Position numbers and translations under genes: made by a program. Shown piece after piece: positions 1 through 5,582 of a stretch of DNA of 8,451 nucleotides. Each line of letters begins with the position of its first letter. The stretch's first letter is position 1. This DNA is from an uncultured Gemmatimonadales bacterium. Its GTDB lineage: Bacteria > Gemmatimonadota > Gemmatimonadetes > Longimicrobiales > Gaopeijiaceae. The stretch is from assembly GCA_937982605.1 (NCBI GenBank), contig CALJLC010000358.1, positions 1 to 8,451 of the forward strand, written 5' to 3'. The notes under the pieces are model-generated. The model ran no database searches, was not told the origin of the DNA, and saw nothing but the letters and a program-made list of their open reading frames with translations.

Positions 1-48
1 CGAGATATATCAGTGTGACTGGAGTTCAGACGTGTGCTCTTCCGATCT
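1..48 (+). other. Illumina TruSeq P7-side adapter with i7 index (artefact)
   Basis: Bases 15-48 match the standard Illumina TruSeq read-2 adapter, ending in the familiar GCTCTTCCGATCT. Bases 1-6 (CGAGAT) are the tail of the P7 flow-cell oligo, and bases 7-14 (ATATCAGT) sit exactly where the 8-base i7 index belongs. The reverse complement, ACTGATAT, is what I recall as TruSeq index 25. The block is therefore library DNA left on a contig end, not genome. Translating it produces peptides well known as database contaminants: TGVQTCALPI and CSSDL on the plus strand and QIGRAHV on the minus strand. No gene should be called across it. Confidence 0.98.
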
Positions 49-78
49 GCCGGTGGGCGATCGCGATCGCCCACCGGC
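49..78. repeat. Perfect 30-bp palindrome abutting the adapter (probable fold-back artefact)
   Basis: The first 30 bases of insert are a perfect inverted repeat: GCCGGTGGGCGATCG followed with no spacer by its reverse complement, CGATCGCCCACCGGC. It begins at the first base after the adapter. The right arm reads through the conserved ABC-transporter H-loop (IAHRL) and is surely genomic. The left arm may be a self-primed copy of the right arm made during library preparation. An alternative is a chance palindrome in GC-rich coding DNA, because the left arm still translates plausibly (RWAI). I favour the artefact because a natural palindrome ending exactly at the ligation point would be a coincidence. 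Confidence 0.8.
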
Positions 79-251
79 TGGCCACGCTGCGCAACGCCGA
101 CCGCCTCGTCGTGATCGAGGACGGCGCCATCGTCGAGCAGGGCACGCACGAGGAGCTCATGGCGATCGAGGGTGGGCGCTTCGCCCACCTCGTGGAGCTG
201 CAGACCGACATCAACCGCCTCCGGGCCGAGCAGGCGGCATGGCACGAGTGA
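51..251 (+). CDS. ABC transporter ATP-binding protein, C-terminal fragment (5' truncated)
   Basis: This is the last 66 residues of an ABC exporter-type nucleotide-binding domain, which would hydrolyse ATP on the cytoplasmic face of the inner membrane. Visible are the H-loop (AIAHRLATL, with the switch histidine), the following strand NADRLVVIEDG, and the end-of-domain signature GAIVEQGTHEELM, all in canonical order. A short tail containing VELQTDINRL follows, as in half-transporters where the ATPase is C-terminal. The Walker A, signature and Walker B motifs and any membrane domain lie upstream of the contig end, which is adapter. The first few residues (RWA) fall in the suspect palindrome. 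The TGA stop overlaps the next gene's GTG codon (GTGA at 248-251), which indicates translational coupling to the DUF1854 protein. DUF1854 proteins next to such transporters are named by databases, from memory, as cyanophycin-metabolism associated. Confidence 0.9.
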   Translation, partial: RWAIAIAHRLATLRNADRLVVIEDGAIVEQGTHEELMAIEGGRFAHLVELQTDINRLRAEQAAWHE

Positions 252-724
252 CCGACGCGTTCGCCGGGCACGTCTCGGGCTTCTTCGTGGAAGGCGGCCG
301 CCTGCGGCTGACCCGCCCCGGTGAGGACCCGGTGACGGTGACCGCGCGCTACCTGAGGCCCCTGACCGGTCGCTCCGAGATCGTCTTCCTCGACGAGCAG
401 CAGCGGGAGGTCGTCTCCGTGGCGAGCCTCGACGCGGTCGAGCCGTCGGAGCGCCCGCTCGTCGAGGAGGCGCTGCGCGCTCGCTACCATCTGGTGACCG
501 TGCGCCGGATCGACCGGATCGAGGTCCGCTTCGGCACCCGGTACTTCGAGGCCGAGACGGATCGAGGCCCGCGCGCCTTCGCCCTCCGGGAGCCGGGCAA
601 GAACGTCACCGCGCTCGACGACGGCCGGCTCGTGCTGCGCGACACGGCCGGCAACCGCTTCGAGGTGCCGCCTCCCGAAGCGCTCGACGCCGCCAGCCGC
701 CGCTGGCTGCGCGTGGCCCTCTAA
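239..724 (+). CDS. DUF1854 family protein
   Basis: This is a protein of 161 residues with no signal peptide or membrane segment, so probably cytoplasmic. From about residue 45 to the end it follows the DUF1854 pattern: a beta-rich first part (EIVFLDEQQREVVSVASLDAV), a helical ELxxRY-like stretch (LVEEALRARYHLVTVRRIDRIE), then ETDRGPRAFALRE and a C-terminal LDAASRRWLRVAL. The molecular function is unknown. In other genomes such genes follow an ABC transporter and are annotated as cyanophycin-metabolism associated, which fits the ABC gene directly upstream. No cyanophycin synthetase is in this window. Two starts are possible: ATG at 239, or GTG at 248, which forms a GTGA overlap with the upstream stop and would give 158 residues. 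Neither has a strong ribosome-binding site, so coupling to the upstream gene is likely. I list the ATG; the family match does not decide it. Confidence 0.85.
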   Translation: MARVTDAFAGHVSGFFVEGGRLRLTRPGEDPVTVTARYLRPLTGRSEIVFLDEQQREVVSVASLDAVEPSERPLVEEALRARYHLVTVRRIDRIEVRFGTRYFEAETDRGPRAFALREPGKNVTALDDGRLVLRDTAGNRFEVPPPEALDAASRRWLRVAL

Positions 725-727
725 GAA

Positions 728-759
728 GGCGCTCCGCTCGGCGTTTCTCGGGGAGCGTT
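728..759 (+). terminator. Weak candidate terminator hairpin after the DUF1854 gene
   Basis: CGCTCC (730-735) pairs with GGAGCG (752-757), and two G-U pairs extend the stem outward. The loop of 16 bases is large, and only a poor T-run (CATTTCC) follows. The position, four bases after the stop and before a new promoter, is right for a terminator, but the structure is marginal. Confidence 0.3.
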
Positions 760-777
760 CAAACATTTCCACCCCGC

Positions 778-805
778 TTGTTGTCGAATGGCAAAGTATT
801 AATGT
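778..805 (+). promoter_or_regulatory. Candidate sigma-70 type promoter of the padR-permease operon
   Basis: This is the only AT-rich patch in the window. TTGTTG (778-783) could be a -35 box and TAATGT (800-805) a -10 box with a 16-base spacer. TATTAAT (797-803) overlaps as another possible -10. A start site near 812 would leave a leader of about 45 bases before the PadR start. The boxes are imperfect, so the assignment rests mainly on composition and position. Confidence 0.4.
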
Positions 806-814
806 TCGACAACA
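779..814. promoter_or_regulatory. Inverted repeat, probable PadR operator
   Basis: There are perfect 10-bp arms, TGTTGTCGAA (779-788) and TTCGACAACA (805-814), separated by 16 bases. The arm centres are 26 bp apart, about two and a half helical turns. The repeat brackets the candidate -35 to -10 region 45 bases upstream of a PadR-type repressor gene, which is the expected place for an autoregulatory operator. That PadR family members repress their own operons is known; that this repeat is the site is inference. A stem-loop in the leader RNA is an alternative, but the 16-base loop and the position across the promoter favour a DNA site. Confidence 0.55.
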
Positions 815-847
815 CGCCGCAGCGCGTGGCACGCTCGAATCCGCACC

Positions 848-861
848 GGAGTCCCACCGTG
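848..861 (+). promoter_or_regulatory. Ribosome-binding site and GTG start of padR
   Basis: GGAG at 848-851 lies seven bases before GTG at 859, an ideal spacing. This decides the start against in-frame upstream codons near 778 and ATG at 802. Those would place extra residues across the promoter and inverted repeat and before the usual family N-terminus (AKSKADLLQGTLDLL). Confidence 0.75.
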
Positions 862-1191
862 GCCAAGTCGAAGGCGGACCTGCTCCAGGGCACGCTCGAC
901 CTGCTGATCCTCAAGGCGCTCACGCTCGGTTCCCTGCACGGCTGGGGGATCTCGAAGCGCATCGCGGTGATGTCGGGGGAGGTCCTGGAGGTCAACCAGG
1001 GGTCGCTCTACCCGGCGCTGCACCGCCTCGAGGATCGGGGCCTCGTCTCCTCGGAGTGGGGCGTCTCGGACGAGGGGCGGCGGGCCAAGTTCTACACGCT
1101 CACCGACGCGGGTCGGGCCCAGTTCGCCCGGGAGGAGAAGAGCTGGAGCCTCTTCTCGGCGGCGGTGCACCAGGTGCTGCAGGCGGGATGA
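859..1191 (+). CDS. PadR family transcriptional regulator
   Basis: This is a 110-residue winged-helix DNA-binding repressor of the short PadR class. The winged-helix domain covers roughly residues 7-85. It includes the family hallmark DLLQGTLDLLILKAL (7-21), LHGWGIS (26-32), the recognition region VNQGSLYPALHRLEDRGL (45-62), and the wing with EWG, RRAKFYTLTDAGR (74-86). A short C-terminal helix (88-108, with ESxW-like EKSWSLF) would serve dimerisation. The small size implies a ligand-responsive dimer with no separate effector domain. It lies 18 bp upstream of an ADOP permease and is very probably co-transcribed with it, a pairing common in Acidobacteriota and related phyla. It is likely autoregulated through the inverted repeat at 779-814. 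The inducing ligand is unknown. Family assignment is secure; the regulatory target is inferred from position. Confidence 0.94.
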   Translation: MAKSKADLLQGTLDLLILKALTLGSLHGWGISKRIAVMSGEVLEVNQGSLYPALHRLEDRGLVSSEWGVSDEGRRAKFYTLTDAGRAQFAREEKSWSLFSAAVHQVLQAG

Positions 1192-1195
1192 CGAC

Positions 1196-1209
1196 GGGAG
1201 GAAGGGAAG
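1196..1209 (+). promoter_or_regulatory. Strong ribosome-binding site of the ADOP permease
   Basis: The 18-base gap after padR is purine-rich. GGGAGG (1196-1201) and AAGGGAAG (1202-1209) precede ATG at 1210. The first of these gives a good Shine-Dalgarno match at a spacing of about eight bases. There is no room for a promoter or terminator, which supports a two-gene operon. Confidence 0.75.
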
Positions 1210-3864
1210 ATGACGGAATGGAGACGCCGGCTCGGACGCCGGCTGCGGGTGCTGTTCGGCAAGGAGCGGGTGGAGCGTGAGCTCGACGAGGAGCTCGCCG
1301 AGCACATCCGCATGGAGGCGCGGGAGCTCGAGCGCGGCGGCCTGACACCCGAAGCGGCCCGACGAGAGGCGATGCGCCGTTTCGGCGGGGTCGAGCGCAC
1401 CAAGGAGCGCGTCCGCGACGAGCGCGGTGGACGGGTCCTCGACGACCTCGTGCAGGACCTCCGCTTCGGCGGGCGCAGCCTGAGGCGGAGCCCGGGCTTC
1501 TCGATCAGCGCCCTGCTCGTCCTGGCCATCGGAATCGGGTCGGCCGTGACGCTCTTCGCCGTCGTCGACGCCGTCCTGCTCGAGCCGCTCCCGTACGGCG
1601 CCCCGGACCGGATCGTGCGCGTGTGGCCCGCCTCGCCGTCGCGGGGAGTCGAGCGCGCGTCGGTCTCCTACCCCGACTTCCTCGACTGGCGCGAGCGCAC
1701 GCGCACGCTCGACGGCCTCGCGGTCTACTCGGTGCTGCCGAGCGACTACGCCTATCACGGAGGCGACGCGCCGATCGAGCTCGCCACGCAGTGGGTCGCG
1801 GGCGACTACTTCGACGTCCTGGGCGTCGCGCCGGAGCTCGGCCGCCCGCTGACGCAGGCCGACGCGGACGTGGCGCTGCACGCGGCCGTGATCTCCCGCG
1901 GGCTGTGGGAGCGGATGTTCGGCGCCGACCCGGGCGTGCTCGGCTCGACGATCCAGCTCGACTACCGGTCGTTCGAGATCGTCGGAGTCATGCCCGAAGG
2001 CTTCACCTATCCGGAGGGGGAAACCGTCGACGTCTGGGTCCCGCTCACGGTGATCCCGGAGGACGACATCCCAATCGGGCTGCGCCCGGTCCGCTTCCTC
2101 CAGATGGTCGGTCGGCTCTCCCCCGCCGCCACCGTCGCGACCGCCTCCGGCGACCTCGCCGACGTGGCGCGCGGCCTCGAAGCCGAGTACCCCGACTCGA
2201 ACGCGGGCATCGACGGCGCCACCGTCGTCCCGCTCCAGGAATGGGTGGTGGGCGACGTGCGGCGCTCTCTGCTCGTCACGCTCGGAGCGGTCGGGCTCAT
2301 CCTCCTCCTGGCGTGCGCCAACGTCGCGAACCTCCTGCTGGCGCGGGGCACGGCGCGCTCGACGGAGGTGGCGCTCCGCATGAGCCTCGGCGCGCCGGCC
2401 CGCCGCATCGTGCGGCAGCTCCTCACCGAGAGCCTGCTCCTGAGCGCCACCGGCGCGGCGGCCGGCCTCGGCCTGGCGTGGCTCGCCACCACCGTCCTCG
2501 CCCGCGGCGCCGCCGACCTCCTTCCGCGCGCAGCCGCGATCGAGCTCGACGGCACCGTGATCGGCGTGGCCGTGCTCGTCGGGCTCCTGGCCGCCGGACT
2601 CGCCGGCGTCCTGCCGGCACTTCGGGCTGCCGACGTTTCACCGGCCCGCGACCTGCGTGCCGACGCGCGCAGCGGGGGCGCGGGTCGCCGGGCCGTGCAC
2701 CTCCGGCGGATGCTCGTCGGCGCGGAGGTGGCCTTCGCGGTCCTGCTCCTGACCGGCGCCGGCCTGCTGCTGCGCAGCCTCGGCGAGATGCAGCGGGTCG
2801 ACCCGGGCTTCGAGACCGAGAACCGGATCGCCATGACGATCACCATCTCGGACATGAAGCACCCGACGCGGGCCGAGTGGCAGGCCGTCTACCACGAGAT
2901 CCTCGACCGGCTCTCCGCGCACCCGGACGTGCTCTCGGCGGGCGCGGTCCGGTACCTGCCCTTCCGCGGCGGCGGCGAGGCGCTCCAGGTCCGCGTCGAA
3001 GGGCTGTACGAGCCGACCCCCGAGGAGCAGCGCTACGCGAACATGCTCATGGTCTCGGACGACCTGATGCAGACGCTCGGCATCCGCGTGCTGCGCGGCC
3101 GGGACATCGAGGCGACCGACGGCCCGGAGAGCCCGCTCGTGGTCGTGGTGAACGAGGCCTTCCAGCGCGACTTCTTCCAGGGCGAGGATCCCCTGGGTCG
3201 CCGATTCGAGTCGTTCGGCGGCCAGGAGATCGAGGTCGTCGGCGTCGTGGCCGACGTCCGGCAGGAGGGCATCACCGCCGAGCCCGAGCCGATGGCATAC
3301 GTCAGCAACGATCAGGTGGCCCGGATCCAGGCCTCGTACGTCGTGCACACCTCCGGCGATCCGCTCGCGATGGTCCCCGAGATGCGACGGATCGTCGCCG
3401 AGATCGACCCGGACCAGCCGATCAGCGAGTTCGTGCCGCTGAGCCGGCTCTCCGCGGAGAACCTGGCGCGGCCACGCTTCTTCACTGGGATCATGGGGAG
3501 CTTCGCGCTCGTGGCGCTGGTGCTCGCGGCCCTCGGCGTCTACGGCGTGCTCGCCTACACCGTGAGGAGCCGCGTCCGCGACACCGGCCTGCGGCTCGCG
3601 CTCGGAGCGTCGACGGCGAGCGTGGCGCGACGGGTCGTGGCGCAGGGCATGGGCCCGGTCTTCGCGGGGCTCGCCATCGGCGTGGTCGTCTCCCTCGCGC
3701 TCGCCGGCCTGCTCGAGTCCCTGCTCTTCGGCGTGACGCCACTCGACGCCGTGACCCACGCCGCGGTCGTCGTCGTGCTCGCCGTCGTCGGCGTCGCGGC
3801 GTGCGCGGTGCCGGCGTGGTCGGCGTGTCGCGTCGACCCGATGATCAGCATCCGCGCCGAGTAG
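1210..3864 (+). CDS. ADOP-type duplicated orphan ABC permease (MacB/FtsX-like)
   Basis: This is an 884-residue inner-membrane protein of the acidobacterial duplicated orphan permease family. Order of parts: a cytoplasmic helical permease-prefix domain (about 20-75, EELAEHIRMEARELERGGL and ARREAMRRFGG); the family signature DLRFGGRSLRRSPGF into TM1 (about 97-121); a periplasmic MacB-like core (about 125-345); a first FtsX domain with three segments (about 355-378, 408-430, 447-470), including NVANLLLARGTAR. TM5 (about 501-524) opens the second half, followed by a second periplasmic core (about 530-745) and a second FtsX domain (757-884) with VRDTGLRLALGAS. This gives eight predicted membrane segments, the expected duplication of a four-segment MacB unit. 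No ATPase gene is adjacent, as is usual for these 'orphan' permeases, so the energy source and substrate are unknown. Efflux or envelope stress work is only inferred from MacB homology. Expression is probably controlled by the PadR protein encoded just upstream. Confidence 0.95.
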   Translation: MTEWRRRLGRRLRVLFGKERVERELDEELAEHIRMEARELERGGLTPEAARREAMRRFGGVERTKERVRDERGGRVLDDLVQDLRFGGRSLRRSPGFSISALLVLAIGIGSAVTLFAVVDAVLLEPLPYGAPDRIVRVWPASPSRGVERASVSYPDFLDWRERTRTLDGLAVYSVLPSDYAYHGGDAPIELATQWVAGDYFDVLGVAPELGRPLTQADADVALHAAVISRGLWERMFGADPGVLGSTIQLDYRSFEIVGVMPEGFTYPEGETVDVWVPLTVIPEDDIPIGLRPVRFLQMVGRLSPAATVATASGDLADVARGLEAEYPDSNAGIDGATVVPLQEWVVGDVRRSLLVTLGAVGLILLLACANVANLLLARGTARSTEVALRMSLGAPARRIVRQLLTESLLLSATGAAAGLGLAWLATTVLARGAADLLPRAAAIELDGTVIGVAVLVGLLAAGLAGVLPALRAADVSPARDLRADARSGGAGRRAVHLRRMLVGAEVAFAVLLLTGAGLLLRSLGEMQRVDPGFETENRIAMTITISDMKHPTRAEWQAVYHEILDRLSAHPDVLSAGAVRYLPFRGGGEALQVRVEGLYEPTPEEQRYANMLMVSDDLMQTLGIRVLRGRDIEATDGPESPLVVVVNEAFQRDFFQGEDPLGRRFESFGGQEIEVVGVVADVRQEGITAEPEPMAYVSNDQVARIQASYVVHTSGDPLAMVPEMRRIVAEIDPDQPISEFVPLSRLSAENLARPRFFTGIMGSFALVALVLAALGVYGVLAYTVRSRVRDTGLRLALGASTASVARRVVAQGMGPVFAGLAIGVVVSLALAGLLESLLFGVTPLDAVTHAAVVVVLAVVGVAACAVPAWSACRVDPMISIRAE

Positions 3865-3871
3865 AAGCGGT

Positions 3872-3895
3872 GGCGCCGGCCCGGTGGTCGGCGCC
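3872..3895. terminator. Hairpin between convergent genes, candidate bidirectional terminator
   Basis: GGCGCCG (3872-3878) and CGGCGCC (3889-3895) form a perfect 7-bp GC stem with a 10-base loop. They lie inside the 37-bp gap between the permease stop and the stop of the convergent amidohydrolase gene. There is no T-run on either side, so it is not a textbook intrinsic terminator. Position and stem strength are the support. Confidence 0.45.
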
Positions 3896-3901
3896 GCCCG
3901 C

Positions 3902-5344
3902 TCAGCGCCCGATGGGCGGCGTGCCGATCTCCCCGGCGTACGCGGCCCGGAGCCGCTCGTGGTACTCGTCGAGGAGGCCGGCCAGCGTGGCGTGCTCCTC
4001 CCCGACGGCGGAGCGCAGCTCCGGCCGGGTGAGGTAGTCGTAGAGGATGGCCGTCATCACCTCGGCCGAGATGCGGAAGCCGGTATGTCCGATCTCGTTG
4101 AAGGTGTCCTCGAGCATCCCGCGGGTGTGGTTGGCGCCGCGCGAGCTGAAGATGCTCACCCCGATGCCGGGGATGTCCTTGGTCACGACCCCGGTCTCCT
4201 CGTAGCCCGAGGGGCGCGTGGGCTCGGGCGCGATGTTGGGCGCGTCGAGCTCCTGCGCATACGCGAAGGCGAGCTCCTGGAGCGTCCCGAGCGAGATCCC
4301 GTCACGGTACTCGCCGTAGCGGTCGATCTCGACCTCCGTGCCGGTGGCGAGCGCCGCGCCGCGGGCGGCGTCGTCCATCATCCGGGTGACGTGCTCGAGG
4401 TACACCGGGTCCGGGTAGCGGATGTAGTAGTCGACGACCGCCCGCTGGGGGACGACGTTCGGCGCCTCGCCCCCTTCGGGGATCACCCCCTGGATCGACG
4501 CCTCCGGGCGCAGCGTCGAGCGGAGCCCGTCGACCATCGTGTAGAAGTGGACGGCCGCCTCGAGCGCGTTGCGGCCGAACCACGACGCCATCTGGTGCGA
4601 CGGCTTCCCGAGGAAGGTGTACTTCACCTCGTTGATGTTCAGGCAGCAGCTCCCGAAGCCGACCGCCGCGCGCGACGTCTGCGTGACCCCGTGGCTCCGA
4701 ACCAGGAGGTCCGCGCCGTCGAAGATCCCGGCCTCGTGCATGATCACCTTGGCCGGGGGGCCGACCTCCTCGGCCGGTGTCCCGTAGATCCGGATCCGAC
4801 CCGGCGTGCCCGACGCCGCCATGTGCTCGGCGAGGGCGAAGGCCGAGGCGAAGGCGATGGGGGTCTGCGCGTTGTGCTGGTCGCCGTGAAACGGGCCGTC
4901 GGCGTCGCGGAGCGCATCGTACTCGCCGATGAGGCCGAGCATGAGCCCGTCCGCGCCGGCCGGCGACGTCCAGGTGGCCACGAAGGCGGTCTCGAGACCC
5001 GCCACGCCGATCTCCACGTCCCAGCCCCGACGCCGCAGCACGGAGGTGAGCGTGTCCACCGCCAGGTGCTCCTCCCACGCGACCTCCGGGTTGCGGCCGA
5101 TGAAGTCGCTGAGATCCTGCATCTCCGCCCTCCAGAGCGCCGCGGCCCGCCGGACCACGGCGTCCCGGGCCCCGTCGGCGCGCCCGGCCAGACGGCGCGC
5201 CTCCTCGGTCGGGGCGAGCCGGGCCTGCAGCGCGTCGATCTGCTGCAAGATCTCGCGGGCGGCGGCCCGCTCGGTCGGTGTCGTCTGGGCGGTGAGCCCG
5301 GCCGGGAGGAGCAGGAGGACGGCGGCGGGGACGAGAGGCTTCAT
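3902..5344 (-). CDS. Exported M20-family amidohydrolase / metallopeptidase (AbgB/PM20D-like)
   Basis: This is a 480-residue zinc-type hydrolase that should cleave an amide bond of an N-acyl amino acid, a dipeptide or a related conjugate. An N-terminal signal peptide (MKPLVPAAVLLLLPAGLTA, cleavage near A19) points to the periplasm or outside. The order of motifs follows the AbgB/PM20D2 branch: GLIGEYDALRDADG (137-150); the metal motif region HGDQHN (153-158); YGTPAEEVGPPAK with catalytic E192-E193; SHG with H218; the lid domain with FLGKPSH (H250) and GRNALEAAVHFY; PEGGEAPNVVP; and ANHTRGM with H406. The canonical motif in this branch is HxCGHN, so Asp155 stands where the metal-binding cysteine is usual. 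A start 41 codons upstream (5467) would bury the signal peptide behind a low-complexity Pro/Arg leader, so I chose 5344. The ribosome-binding site is weak. The substrate cannot be told from sequence alone. Confidence 0.9.
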   Translation of the reverse strand: MKPLVPAAVLLLLPAGLTAQTTPTERAAAREILQQIDALQARLAPTEEARRLAGRADGARDAVVRRAAALWRAEMQDLSDFIGRNPEVAWEEHLAVDTLTSVLRRRGWDVEIGVAGLETAFVATWTSPAGADGLMLGLIGEYDALRDADGPFHGDQHNAQTPIAFASAFALAEHMAASGTPGRIRIYGTPAEEVGPPAKVIMHEAGIFDGADLLVRSHGVTQTSRAAVGFGSCCLNINEVKYTFLGKPSHQMASWFGRNALEAAVHFYTMVDGLRSTLRPEASIQGVIPEGGEAPNVVPQRAVVDYYIRYPDPVYLEHVTRMMDDAARGAALATGTEVEIDRYGEYRDGISLGTLQELAFAYAQELDAPNIAPEPTRPSGYEETGVVTKDIPGIGVSIFSSRGANHTRGMLEDTFNEIGHTGFRISAEVMTAILYDYLTRPELRSAVGEEHATLAGLLDEYHERLRAAYAGEIGTPPIGR

Positions 5345-5393
5345 GAGACGGTTCCGGGTCGGCGACGGCGCGCGGATCGGGAAGGGTCCGGCC

Positions 5394-5422
5394 AACGTAG
5401 GCGCACGGGTCGGGCGCGTCGA
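5394..5422 (-). promoter_or_regulatory. Weak candidate promoter for the M20 amidohydrolase
   Basis: Read on the minus strand, TCGACG (5422-5417) and TACGTT (5399-5394) are separated by exactly 17 bases and lie about 50 bases before the ATG at 5344. They match the -35 consensus at four of six positions and the -10 consensus at three of six. In DNA this GC-rich that is only suggestive. Confidence 0.25.
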
Positions 5423-5425
5423 CGG

Positions 5426-5441
5426 ATCGGGCCCGCCCGAT
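5426..5441. repeat. 7-bp dyad in the divergent intergenic region
   Basis: ATCGGGC (5426-5432) and GCCCGAT (5435-5441) are perfect inverted arms separated by two bases. A two-base loop is too tight for a stable RNA hairpin, so a DNA-binding dimer site is the more natural reading. It lies in the 238-bp region between the divergent amidohydrolase and sulfatase genes (5345-5582). The GC-rich background makes such a dyad not very rare, and no regulator gene is adjacent. The rest of that gap holds only the weak promoter candidates listed here. Confidence 0.3.
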
Positions 5442-5546
5442 GGTGGGTCGGTTCGGTGACCCGCCACCCCCCGCCCGACGCCACCGGCCCGTTCCGGGCG
5501 GGCACCGACCCGCGAGCGGTCCCTCGCCCCCGCCGGGGCGCGGGCC

Positions 5547-5577
5547 TATCCTCCGGCGACTCCTCCCGAAACCGGAA
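5547..5577 (+). promoter_or_regulatory. Candidate -10 box and ribosome-binding site of the sulfatase
   Basis: TATCCT (5547-5552) is a possible -10 box with no recognisable -35 partner. GGAA (5574-5577) lies five bases before ATG at 5583 and is a weak Shine-Dalgarno match. Together they would give a leader of about 24 bases. Confidence 0.25.
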
Positions 5578-5582
5578 CGACG

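Noticed and set aside
15..251. Open frame beginning inside the adapter that would extend the ABC protein N-terminally
   Set aside because: The first residues (MTGVQTCALPIC) are a translation of Illumina adapter, a known contaminant peptide. Only codons from about 51 are usable, and those up to about 63 are doubtful.
26..832. Long minus-strand frame antisense to the ABC and DUF1854 genes
   Set aside because: It runs into the adapter (ends QIGRAHV), has no recognisable domain, and opposes genes with clear family matches. It is a GC-driven shadow.
778..858. 27-codon N-terminal extension of PadR
   Set aside because: It overlaps the inverted repeat and promoter candidate and has no family similarity. 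GTG at 859 has a good ribosome-binding site and starts at the conserved N-terminus.
1623..4037. 804-codon plus-strand frame overlapping the permease
   Set aside because: Its translation is almost entirely Arg/Ala/Pro/Gly with no domain, and it lies out of frame inside the ADOP gene.
5345..5467. 41-codon N-terminal extension of the M20 amidohydrolase
   Set aside because: It is a Pro/Arg/Thr-rich leader that would bury the clear signal peptide starting at 5344.
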